Origin: Closterium sp. Naga37s-1 | Taxonomy: Eukaryota > Streptophyta > Zygnematophyceae > Desmidiales > Closteriaceae | Direction of reading: 5' to 3' | Length of the DNA stretch: 64,000 nucleotides | Assembly (NCBI GenBank): GCA_947471745.1 | Contig: CANJKZ010000409.1 | Coordinates: forward strand, 62,001 to 126,000 | The notes under the pieces: generated by a model | Told to the model about the DNA's origin: nothing | Database searches by the model: none | Seen by the model: the letters and a program-made list of their open reading frames with translations, nothing else | Program-made: the position numbers and the translations under genes | Part shown: positions 32,560 through 43,900 of the stretch, in pieces | Numbering within the stretch: the first letter of the stretch is position 1 | How the letters are laid out: each line of letters starts with the position of its first letter

Positions 32560-33085
32560 AGTGCTGTGATGAAAAGCGCTTGACATCCTAGCAAAGGCTG
32601 ATGAAAAAGCTGATCTGAGCACAGAAGCCGAGAGTTGTTTAGCTTTGTGTCGTTGATGCTTGAAAACAAAGCATTGCAGGTCCAGGCTTGGTTGAAACTG
32701 AGACTCCAGCGGAGTTGTCGAGCAGCCTTGGTAGTTCACTTCCTCGATGATGACGCGTGATCCTTGAAATGGTAGAGGTAGATATCGGTGGTTGTGACCA
32801 TGGCGCCTTGAGCTTGTGTAGTTGCCATATGCATTCCCTTTGGCAGACGTTGAGTGTACCCATAACAGTAGCCTGGAACTCTCATAAGTGTATTTTAGGT
32901 TCCTGTAATGAACTCTAAAATTACACCATTGTGTAGAGCTGGAAGCCGTGTATCGTTTGAGTATACTCAATGTTGAATCTGCTAAGAAATTGCTGCACAT
33001 TGGGCTTGTTGAAGCTAACGGCCATGGCCATGGCTGCCTAGAAGTTGCCATCAAGCGAAATTTCTGTGGAGGCCGTTTTCGGGCC

Positions 33086-33102
33086 GTTTTCAGTACAGGA
33101 CT
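33086..33102 (+). repeat. Right target-site duplication of the LINE
   Basis: Exact 17-bp copy of 26460-26476, marking the 5' end of the LINE at 33085. Confidence 0.9.
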
Positions 33103-33125
33103 GCCTTATTTAGAAGGTGGGAGAG

Positions 33126-33398
33126 TGTAAGGATTTACAACTCCTTACTGAGGCACTCGTTAGCGAGGCCATCCCGAGGGTCACGCGACGAACCTGTCTT
33201 GCCTATTTCGTCGCACCGAACCACCCCCGAGTCGCCTCCGCTCCAATCGCAACATCACCGAGCCATCCTTCGCCCGACCTCTTCGCCTATCTAGGATTCC
33301 CCTTATAAATTCCCGTCACTTTCCTTGTATCGTGATTTCTGTAATCAGTCATTCTCGTTATTCGTTTTACTGCGCACTCTGCAAGTTCATTCATAACA
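33126..33398 (+). repeat. 3' LTR of element F
   Basis: 273 bp, TATA box TATAAA at 33304, followed by CAGGG target duplicate. Lies about 820 bp upstream of the kinase start codon in the same orientation, so it could serve as an alternative promoter; no direct evidence. Confidence 0.95.
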
Positions 33399-33403
33399 CA
33401 GGG

Positions 33404-34222
33404 TAATTGCCCTGTTACCGTGTGCCTGCAAGTACTGTAGTCTTCCGATCAGCCAATGAAATGATTGCGCACCTGGCCGCCTCTCCGCTCCCCACGGGAC
33501 CATCCCACCAGCCCCTCGCTCCTCCTCACCACCACCCTTCAAATGCATACATGATTAATTTACTCTTGACCTTTCCACCGTTCCTGATCCCTCCATAAAC
33601 CTTCATGTCACCTTCAGAATCCTTCACCTTGATAGGGGAGTGGGCAGAATCCATCCAAGCCAGAGAAAGGCGCGGAGAATCCACCCCGATTCTGTACCAC
33701 AAACGCAATGCTGCTGCTCTGCCGCGCCTCGGGGGACCAGACAGGAATGGCATCTTGGGGAGTGGTGTGTGCACAGAACATACACGTCTCGTTTGACTAT
33801 TGGCACATGCCAAGAGCCACTTCAGTTCAACACAGGCTCACTTCACATTCACAATCGATGACAAGGGAGCCAATTCTGTTCTCAATGAGTCGTGCTCGAT
33901 TACTTTATTCTATGACTAGAGCACTTTACATGTCCACGAGAATGGCGTCAACTGCCAGTTTCCGCAGGTCGCAGCCTTGAGAATACGTCAGGCATCCTCT
34001 GGTTCCTCTTAGTAAACTGTTATGTTCTGTACCTAAGCGGGCCGCTTTCTCCCACAAAACCACCAAAACCAGCCACATCTAACCACACCCGCCAGTACCC
34101 CCCCTTCCAAACTCACAGCCCTTCCCACCCCGTTAACGCCCAATTGCAGAGCAAAAACCCTCTCCAACCCGAAAAAAAAAGAGTTGAAGTCGCGTCGCCC
34201 CGTTTTCGGCAGCTCGACATTT
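33404..34222 (+). promoter_or_regulatory. Upstream region and probable 5' UTR of the kinase gene
   Basis: No supportable coding sequence; a 95-codon minus-strand frame at 33526-33813 has no recognised features. A run of nine A at 34172-34180 lies shortly before the first ATG. No convincing TATA box at a usual distance was found, so the transcription start is unknown. Confidence 0.4.
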
Positions 34223-37200
34223 ATGGAGCCTGCAGGCCACCGCCGCGCGCAGTCCGACGCTGACGCCGTCTTCACCGTCGCGGACTGGGCGCACGAGCGC
34301 TTGCGCTCGTTTAACATTCGGAAAACCGGCGGGGCGGAAGGGGCGGCTTCCGCAGGTGGCACATTTTCCATCACAAGCGGCGCAGCTTCCGTGGCGGACG
34401 CTCCCCATGCGCCCAGCCCGCGCGGGCGCAAGGTCTCGATCGCCGCTTTCGCAGGTTCCGCGAACGCAGCAGCGGGGGGGAGACCGCATCCAGCGCGCAG
34501 CCCTTCCGCGCGCGCGCGCCGAGCGAGCATGGATGCGACGGATCTTAGGGGAGCTTTCTTGAGTGGGGGGATGGCCATCGGCAAGAGCGATGGGAGAGTG
34601 AAGGGAGAACCAAAGGGAGAGGAGGAAAAATTATCGGAGAAGCAGCAGGAGAAGCAAGAGGAGAGGCCGAAACAGCAACAGAAGCAAGAAGAGAAGCAGC
34701 AGCAGAAGCAGCCAGGGCGGCAGAAGAAGCTCGTTCAAGCGAGTTTTGTGGAGCGACCAAGTGGCAGTGGAGAAGCGGTTGATTCCAGTGGCAGTGTTAC
34801 TAGTACTAGCCTTGGCGGGAAGGAGCAGCTGTTGCTGCGCGGATCAAAGAACGCCAACCAATGGCGCTCCACCATCGAGCGGCGCTCGCCCCGCGCTGGC
34901 GGGCTTGTGTCTCCGCGTGTGGCGGCTGCTCCGCGAGCGGAATTTGAGGCAGGGATTCGATGCGCAGGCGAAGCGGGTGTTGCGGAGAGAGGGAGCGTGG
35001 CGAGGGAAGACAGGAGGGACGAGAGGAGAAACGAGAAGGGTGAGGAGAAGGGGGGAGAGAAGAACGAGGCATGGGGGGTGCGGAAGAGTCCTAGGGGGAC
35101 GAAGGCGGAGAGGAATTTTAAAGAGAAAGGAGTTAGACGGGACAGGGAGGACAGGCGGACGAGGGTAGAGGGGGACGGTGCTGGGAGGGAGACAATGAAG
35201 GAGAGAGTGGCGGAGGGAGGGTGGGAGGAGAGGAGGAAGGAGAGGAGGGAGGATAGAAGAGAGGAAGGAACAGAGGAAGGGAGGGTAGAAGAGAGAGAGG
35301 AAAAGAGGGCTGGAGCAATGGAGGAACGGGTGGATGAGGAAGGGGAGGAACGGAATGAGGACGAACGAAGGCTCTCGCTCACCTCTGATTGGCTGGGTTC
35401 GTTCAGGGAAAATGAAGCAACAGCAGGTAAAGTTGGAGCAGCACCAGCAGCTGCAGCAACAACACCAGCAGCTGCAGCAACAACACCAGCAGCTGCAGCA
35501 ACAACACCAGCAGCTGCAGCAACAACACCAGCAGCTGCAGCAACAACACCAGCAGCTGGAGCAACAACACCAGCAGCTGCAGCAACAACACCAGCAGCTG
35601 CAGCAGAAATGGCAGCAGCAACAGCAGCAGCAGGAATTGCAGCAGCAGCAGGAATTGCAGCAGAGGCGTCACATATCCCCACGCTCTCACTGCTGAGTCC
35701 TCGAGGACACCCAACCATGCAGCAGCAGCTCCTCTTAGCCCATCCGCCCGCATCCGCCCCTCTTTCTACCGGCCCACACCCGCCTCGGCAGCAAAGCTTA
35801 CTTCATCCTCCGCCCCTTCTTGTGCCTGGAGGCCGTATGTGTCAATCTTTTCCTCCAGCCTCCCCTCAAGCTTTCCCGCAGCAGCAGATCAGCCTCCCCC
35901 AAGTCAGCCATAGCCCGTCTCAGAAGCACTTCCCTCGAATGAGCCTGTCTGGAAGCACCTCTCTCAACGCCGGAGGATCGAAGTCTTTTCGCCTGCCTCC
36001 GCCTCTTATAATAGCAGATGCCTCCCTGCAGTCTAACGTGCCCGTGCCTATGCCCGTGCCCGTGCCCGTGCCCGTGCCCATGTGCACTTCCATGTCTAAC
36101 CCCGAATTCTCCTATCCCTTGCCTGCAAACCCTAATTTGTCGAACCCTGATTCGCTCCACCCCTCATTGTCTCATCCACACTTACCTCACTCCCCCCTTC
36201 CACTACCAGGATCTCCCCACGCGCAAGCCGCTCACCTTTCGCCATCCCTCCTCTCCCAATCCTTCCCTTTCCACCCTCCAGCTCCCCAGTCGCACTCCCA
36301 CCCTCTCGCTCCCCCGTCTCCCTTCTCCTTCCCGCTCTCCCCAGCATCTCCCTCGCTGCTGATGCGCAAAGTGTGGGAGGCAGAGAGGGCATGTGATAGC
36401 GGGGGTTCTCATGGGGACCTGTATGGGCTGGTCACGCCTCATGCTGACGACTTGCACGAGTCTTGGCCTGCCGCTGCTGCTTCTGCTGCTGCTGCTGGGG
36501 GAATCAAGGCGTGTCAGGGAGAATCGTTGTCTGCTGCTGCAGGAGGTAGCGATGGGAGTGCGGCCAGTTTTGAGGCGTCGCATAGCTCTCAAAGTTTACA
36601 CGATGGGAAGGGGGCGAGTTATGTGGCAGAAGAAAGAATCAAAGGGGCGAAGGAAGAAGAGCAGAAGGATGAGGGAGAGGAGGACGGGGATGAGTCTTTA
36701 CCTGTGTGTAAGCCCTTGGGGAGTGATGGGACGAAAAACGGGGTGATAGGTTTTCGGCAGCAGCAGCAGACACAACAGCAGGCACAGCAGCAGGAGCAGT
36801 ATCAGCAGCAGCAGCAGCCACAGAAGCAGAAGATTGTGCAGCAGATTCAGCACTTACAGATGCAGCAGAGCTCTCAAAACTTAAACGATGGGAGGGAGTT
36901 GAGTTGTGTGGCAGAAGAACGAAGCGAGGGGGCGAAGGAAGAAGAGCAGAAGGATGAGGGAGAGGAGGACGGGGATGAGTCTTTACCTGTGTGTAAGCCC
37001 TTGGAGAGTGATGGGACGAGAAACGGGGTGATAGGTTTTCAGCAGCCGCAGCCGCCGCAGCAGCAGCAGATGAGTGTGCAGCAGATAATGCAGCAGTCGC
37101 AGCAGGTGCAGCAGCAGAAGCAACAGCGGTGTCATCAGCAGCATCAGCAGCAGCTTCAACAGCAACAGCAGCAACAACAACAACAGCTGCTGTTGCAGCA

Positions 37201-40200
37201 GCAGCAGCAGCAGCAGCAGTACGAACAACAACAGCAACAGCGGCAGCAGCAGATTCAACACTCACACATACAACAGGTGCAGCAGCAGCTGCTACAGCTA
37301 CAGCAACAGCTGCAGCAGCTGGAGCAGCAGCAGCACAGCAGCCAGTCAGTTGCGGGATGCTTCAATTTCACTGTAAATGCCACCACGGGTGTCTCCGCTA
37401 CCCATGCTCTCCATCCTTCACTGCATCCTCCTCCCCACGCTCCCTTCAGCATCCACCCTCCTCTGAACAGTCCCAGGAGCACCAGCCAGTCCTTTATGGA
37501 TCTCCACCCCCCCCAATTCCGCTCTGCTATTTATGTCTCCTCATCATCCTCCTCCTCCTCCCCCTCCTCCTCCTCCTCCTCCTCCTCGTCCTCCTCCTCC
37601 TCCTCCTCCTCCTCCTCCTCCTCCTCCTCCTCCTCCTCCTCCTCCTCCTCGTCCTCCTCCTCCTCCTCCTCCTCCTCCTCCTCCTCCTCCTCCTCCTCCT
37701 CCTCCTCCTCCTCCCCCTTTTCCACCAACGATGCTTCTACCACCATTCCCATCACCACCACCACCACTGCCACTCCCACTGCCATAACAAGCAGCACCAG
37801 CCGCAGCAGCAGCAGCAGCAACAGCAGTGGCGGCGGCAGCAGCCGCAAAGTCAAGAGAACACCAAGCGCGGCCAATGCACCGGGCAGACCTGGAAGAACT
37901 CCCGGCACTCCAAAGGAACCGTCCTCCTCGCAGCTTCCCCGCCGATTGTGGGCGTCTGCAGAGGCAATCCCTGTGGATCACCTATTCAGCACCAGCAGCA
38001 GCAGCAACAGCAACGAACCACTTCCTCCCCCTCCTCCTTCTCCATGCTCACACGCTCCCCAATCCCCCCGCCCTACCGTGCCCTTTTCCCCCCGCCTTTC
38101 CGCGCGCCGCCCCTCTCCCCTTAACGCTCTCACTCCCCAATCTCCCCCCTGGAAGCCCCTCGTTTTGCCCCATCCTCCCCCTTCTCCCCGCCCTGGCGCT
38201 GCTGCCCCCTCTGTTGCCAGAGCCACGCCACGTGGCAGGAGGAGTTTATCTGTGGATGTGCCAGCCTGTCAGAGCCGGGATTTTGATTTGCCGAAAACAC
38301 CCAGGGTAGGTACACCCAGGGTAGGTACACCCAGGGTAGGTACACCCAGGGTAGGTACACCCAGGGCGGGTACACCTAAAGAAGGCACAACCAGGGCAGG
38401 TACACCCCTTTTTAGTTCAGGCACTCCCAAGGGTGAGGCTTCGACTCCTAGAGTGCGGAGCCAAGGAGCAAGGTCGTTTAAAGCATCTGACTCGTTTAGA
38501 ATAAGAGATGGTACAGGTCAGCGGCAAAAGCCAGACAGTATCGAGCCTGGGGGGAAGGTTGGAGGTGCAAAAGAAGAGAAGGAAACGGAAAGGGAGAGGG
38601 GGAGGAGGGATGATACAGCGGCGGCGAGAGGGCAGAAGGAGGAAGAAGGCGATGAGGGAAAGAAGGAGGAGGGGAAGAATGAGAAGGAAGGGGATAAGAT
38701 CAAGGAGGTAGATAAGCCTGATAATCCTGATAAGCCTGATAAACCTGATAGGCCTGATAAACCTGATAGGCCTGATATACCTGATAAGCCTCTCTGGTGT
38801 CAGTTGAAGGACCGCCTGCGAGTGCGGTCGTCAAGCAGGAGCATGGACGCCATTGCATTCTCTCCGCTCTCCCTCGCCCCACCTCACCCACACCACGCAC
38901 TGCCTCTCTCCCGTTGGCCTCCCTCCCCTCGTCCTGCCCCTGCCCCTCCCGAGCAACCCGCTGCATCCCTGCTTGTAGCACCTGAAGCGCATTCGTCCGC
39001 CTCTTTTTCGGGCCCCACGGAAGGTAGTAGTGCTGCGAGTGTGAGCAGCAGGAGCAGTGGCAGCAGCAGGAGGCTCGTTGCTTCCGCTTCCTATAGAAGC
39101 CTGAAGCAAACAGAGATTTCTGGCGCTGGGGGGAATGATAGTGCTGGCCGTAGTGTGGAAGAAGGTTCCAGGAAGGATAGGAGGCCTGCTGCTGCTGCTG
39201 CTTCTGCCGGTGCCAGTGTTGGTAGTGCTGTTGGCAAAGGTGCTTCCAGTGTTGCTGCTGCTGCAGTTGCAACTCCCAGGAGGCACAGGCGAGCCAAATC
39301 AGCTGTTAGTTTGGCGGTGGGTGATTATATTGAAGCAGCAGTAAAGGGCGTCGGTTTGAGCGACAGTGAATCAGATGTGACAATTGGCGGCAAGGTTGAG
39401 AGCAGCACACGAGGCAAGGATGATGAGAGAGGGGGGAAGAAAGGGGGGGATGGAGGTGGGGAGAGAGGGAAGGAAAGAGCAGGGGAAAGACGGGGGGAGA
39501 GAGGGAAGGAGAGTGAAAATGACAAGGAGCAAGAGAGGTATGACTCTAATCGGAGGGTGGTGCAGGAGTGGGTTTCGAGCCTGGTTCCTCTGAAAGGGGG
39601 GGATGATGAGGAGGATGATGAAGGGGACGAGGGGGATGACGAGGATGGGGGAAGGGTAACGGTGGTGCGAGTGGGGAGTGCTGGTGAAGCGACTAGGAGC
39701 CGAAGCCCTAAAACTCCCAGTAGAACACCCAGGAGTAGAACTCCTGGTAAGAGCCCGACAGGGGGCAGGCGAAGGAGCCCCAGGAGTTTCAAGGAAGAGC
39801 AGGGCAGGAGTCCCAAGGGCGAGGCCTCGTTAGTGGAGCCCTCGTTAGCAGATGATTTGTTGATAAGGGATCATACGGATGACGAGAAAGAGCAGCAGAG
39901 GCGGCGCCGGCAGCGGCGGCTGCGGCAGCTGCGATTGGGGAGGAGGTTGAGAGGGGGAGAGGAGGAGATGGGTTGGGAGGAGGAGGGAGATGAGGGGGTG
40001 GAGGGGGTGGAGGTGGAGAGGGGGATGGGAAAGGGGGAGGGAGGTGAGAGAGGGAGAAGCGAGTGGAAAGGAGGAGGCAGGCAGGCAAGCGCAGCTGAGT
40101 TGTTGTTAATGAGACAGTTGCAGGAGAGGGAAGATGATGGGGTAGGAGATGGGGCAAGAGATGGGGGAGGAGAGAGGCGGAGAGAGAAAGATGTAGGGAG

Positions 40201-40899
40201 AGAACAGAGGAGGGATAGTTCCCGAGGCATAGTGGAGTCCAGGGAGAAGGTGAGTGGGGAAGGAATAGAGGAAGACGTGGGGCGTGTGGAGAGAGTGAGA
40301 AGGAAAGAGAGCAGAGAAGGACGAGGGAGCGGGGGCGAGCAGCAGCAGGAGACGGGATCTACGGAACGTGAGAGTGGAAGTGGGAGGCTGCCAAAGGAGA
40401 AGGACGAGGCAGAGTCTAGAAAAACACGGGATGGGGACGCAAAGGAGGGTGGGGAGCGCAAGGAGAGGAGAGGAAGGAAGGAGATGGTGTCAAAGGTGTC
40501 GAAGCGAGACAGCGCCTTGGCGCGCAGCAACGAGAAGGTGTACGCCACCATGCGCCGCTCCAAGGACCTCAAGTCCACCAGCGGAGGAGACCCCTCGGAC
40601 CTTGTCAAGCCCTCTGCTGCAGGAGGCCTTGCTGCGGGCTTTGATGTGTCTAAGGTTCGCGGCGCTATCACGCCGGGACGCTCTCGGGGGAAGGCTGGCG
40701 GGACCTCGTTCCGGGCGGCTGAGAAGAGCTTGCTGCCCGATCTTGAGACGACGGTGATGGATTTGAAGCTGGATCTGAAAGCAGCAGCAGGCGCGGGCGC
40801 AGGCTCGTCTCGCTTTGAGGAGCTTCGGCAGAAGCAGTCTGCTTCAGCTGCTGCTGCCGCTGCCATTGCTGCTGCTGTCAGTGGTGCTGCTTCTGGCAG

Positions 40900-40958
<59 letters not shown>

Positions 40959-43900
40959 GTGTGGAAACTCCAAGGCGAGGCAGCCAGGCGAAGAGCCCAT
41001 GGCGCAACTCTAAAGACCGAAGGCGGATGTCTTATAGCGACCTTGGGGGCCTGGCCTCTCTTTATAGCACCGAGGGGCCGGGGCTGGGAGGCCGAGGGCC
41101 GGTGAGAGAGGGGGGGATTAGGCGATCCGGTGAGAGCGTGGGGAGTTTGACGGTGGTGGTGAGGGGGAGTGGCAGGGAAAAGTCGAGAGAGACAGGGCGA
41201 CGGGTGGGGAAGGAGCGGACGAGGGAGGGGGAGAGGGAGAAGGAGAAGGAGCGGGAGAAGGAGAGGGAGAGGGAGAGGGAGAGGAGTAATGATGGGGGAA
41301 AATCAACCTCTGGTGCAGCACACGATAGTAGTCAGCTCAGCACTGCAGGCGGCAGCAGCAAGCATGGCAACAGCAGCAGCAGCAACCAGAGCCAGAACCT
41401 CAGCCCATTGCGACTCGAAATGCCTGTCTCGCCCCACACCCCGTCATCCTCCGGCTTTAAATCCAGCTTCTTAACCAACATGCTGTCCCCCAGGGGTCTT
41501 ATCGGCTCCTGGCGGCCCCCTACTAAAGTGGGGCTTTTAGGCCAGGAGATTTGCTCTCTGCAGGAGCGGTACTTGGTTAAGCAGGAGATCGGGAGCGGAT
41601 CGTATGGGATGATTCGTGCGGTGCGGGAGAAGGAGACGGGGAAGACGTGGGCGTGCAAGAGCATTGGCAAGGAGCAGATACAGGTGAGTGAGAAAGAGTT
41701 GGAGAATGGTGTTGCAGGTACAGGTGATTGTGAGTGAGAGGTTGAATGCCCGCATGCCCCCACCCCATTTCTCCAATCTCCCCTTCCTCAATTCACTCAT
41801 CCTCCCAGTCCAAACACGATCCCTCCCTCCCCCATTTCCCCAATCTCCTGTTGCCCTACTCTCCCATTCCCGCACTCCTCCATTCCCCCATTCCCCCACT
41901 CACCCACTGCTTCGTTCTCCACTCTCCAAGTACCCTCAGACCAAGGCAGCGGGGGCATCGCCCTCACCCCCCTGGATCTCCCCCTTCCCCCCCACTCTCC
42001 TGCTATCCGATTCCCCCACTTCCGCATGTCCACCGCCAGACCAAGGCAGCAGTGGCAGCGCTGCGGCAGGAAGTGGCAGTGATGCAGCTGCTGAAGGGGC
42101 ATCCGCATGTGGTGGAGATCAAAGAGACGGTGGAAGATGACACGGTATGTGTGTGCACGGATGACACGGTATGTGTGTGCACGGATGACACGGTATGTGT
42201 GTGCACGGATGACACGGTATGTGTGTGCACGGATGGCACGGGGTGTGTGTGCATGACATAGTTGGTGCGCTGTACCATTATGCGCTGTGTGTTATGCGCC
42301 GTGCCGTGCGCAGTGTGGGTTGTGGTGTGTGCAGAGAGCAGCCTTCTGTAGGACCCGCACTGAAGTCAACACCCTCGCTACCCGCCTTCTTCCCGTCCCT
42401 CAAACCTCCTCTCACGCCCCCTCTCCCATCCCACGTCGCCCCACCCTCCCACACCCCCTCTGTCATCCCACGTCGTCCCCACCCCCCCCCCCACCAGCAC
42501 GTGCACATCATCATGCAGCTGTGCCAGGGCGGGGACCTGTTCGACCGCATCAAGCAGCGCAGCCGCTACGAGGAGAGGCCCGCAGCGGCCGTGCTGCAGC
42601 AGCTGGCGCTGGTGCTGCGCGCGTGCCACTCCCTGGGGGTCATGCACCGCGATGTCAAGCCCGAGAACCTGCTGCTCTGCTCGCCCTCCGATGACATTGC
42701 TGTCAAAGTCACGGATTTCGGAATCGCTGCTACGATCAAGTCAGGTGGGGCGTCGGGGTAAGAGACTGGGGATGCCGAACGATTGGGGGGATTAAGAAAC
42801 GAGTGGAGCAATGGGAAATGCTGCAGGAGCTGGCTCTGGTGCTGCAGTGCGTGCAGGCATGCCACTCACTAGGTCGGTGTCATGCACTGCGCCGCGATAT
42901 GAAGCCTGGAAACTTGCTGCTCTGCTCTCCCAGGGGCGTTTTGCGTTTACTCAGTTTTTCCCCCACGAGTGAAGTTGCTGTCAAGATCACGGATTTCGGG
43001 ATTGCAGCGTCAATCAAATCAGGTGGGTCAATGGGATAAGGTTGAGAAGTGCTGCAACAGATGGTACTGGTGGTATGAGAAAGACCATACCAGCAGTCCT
43101 TGTCTTACAACCCTCATAACTAACCTCCTTCCCTTCCCCTCCCAGTTCGTCCTGCCCATCTCCCTCTGCCCTTCTCCCTTTGTCCCCCCCCCCCACCCGG
43201 CGCCAAGCTAACAAAGTTCATAGGGTCCCACATGTACAGGGCACCAGAAGATCCCATCGCAACTCCCTTTTCCTCCCTTCTTGCTCCTCTGCCATCTTCC
43301 CTGCGCCCCCCTTTTAGGCGCCAAGCTAACAGGGTTCATAGGATCCCGCATGTACATGGCACCAGAAACGTAGGCTTATTTCTGTGCTCTTTCCCTTCCT
43401 GTTCTCGCTCTCTCCTTGCCTCTGCCCATCTTCTCTGTGCCCCCCTCCAGGCGCCAAGCTCACAGAGTTCATAGGGTCCCACATGTACATGGCACCAGAA
43501 GTGATCAACAAAAGCTACAGTGCCGAAGCCGACGTCTGGTCGGCGGGAGTCGTCCTGTACGTGCTTCTGGCCGGCGTGCCGCCCTTCTGGGCGTCAACAG
43601 AGTCTGGAGTGCTGGATGCAATCGTATCCAAGCCTCTCAACCTCTCCTTCCCTCCGTGGCCTTCCATATCCGCGGAGGCCAAGGACCTTATAAAAGAGAT
43701 GCTTAAGAAAGACCCAGCGGAGCGAATCACACTGGATGCAGTGCTTGGTAAGTACACCGAGCACCGTAAGTTACAATATCACTAAGCGCTGCCACTCTGT
43801 CATTTACCACCCCTTGGACCATGTTGTTCTGTAAGTTAACCAAGCCTATTCGCTTGATAAACTAGTGGTATTCCAAGTTTATCTTCTGCCTCGTGTGATT

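Larger units (their letters stand above)
26477..33085 (-). mobile_element. Full-length non-LTR retrotransposon (LINE, L1-like)
   Basis: Minus-strand element of about 6.6 kb ending in a poly(A) tail (a run of about 20 T at 26476-26495 on the plus strand) and bounded by a 17-bp target duplication. It has two long open ORFs, ORF1 and ORF2, overlapping by 8 nt. The intact 1369-codon endonuclease/RT and good duplication suggest a recent and possibly complete insertion into element F. It has an endonuclease of the APE type, RT and a C-terminal Cys/His finger; no RNase H domain was recognised. Confidence 0.93.
22953..33398 (+). mobile_element. LTR element F (non-autonomous) carrying a LINE insertion
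   Basis: Two 273-bp LTRs (22953-23225, 33126-33398) differ at only two positions. The 5-bp target duplication CAGGG lies at 22948-22952 and 33399-33403. The primer-binding site TGGTATCAGAGCT begins at 23228, and a purine-rich tract AAGGTGGGAGAG precedes the 3' LTR. Without the LINE (26477-33085) and one copy of its duplication the element is about 3.8 kb, too short for a full Gag-Pol. The interior shows a Gag relic and a possible integrase trace, so it must have relied on enzymes from another element. The young LTRs mean it moved recently despite lacking Pol. Confidence 0.93.

Noticed and set aside
33526..33813. 95-codon minus-strand frame upstream of the kinase gene
   Set aside because: No recognised domain, no promoter or splice context, and length expected by chance.
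37531..37981. Poly-Glu, poly-Gly and poly-Pro frames
   Set aside because: Alternative frames of the (TCC)n tract inside kinase exon 1.
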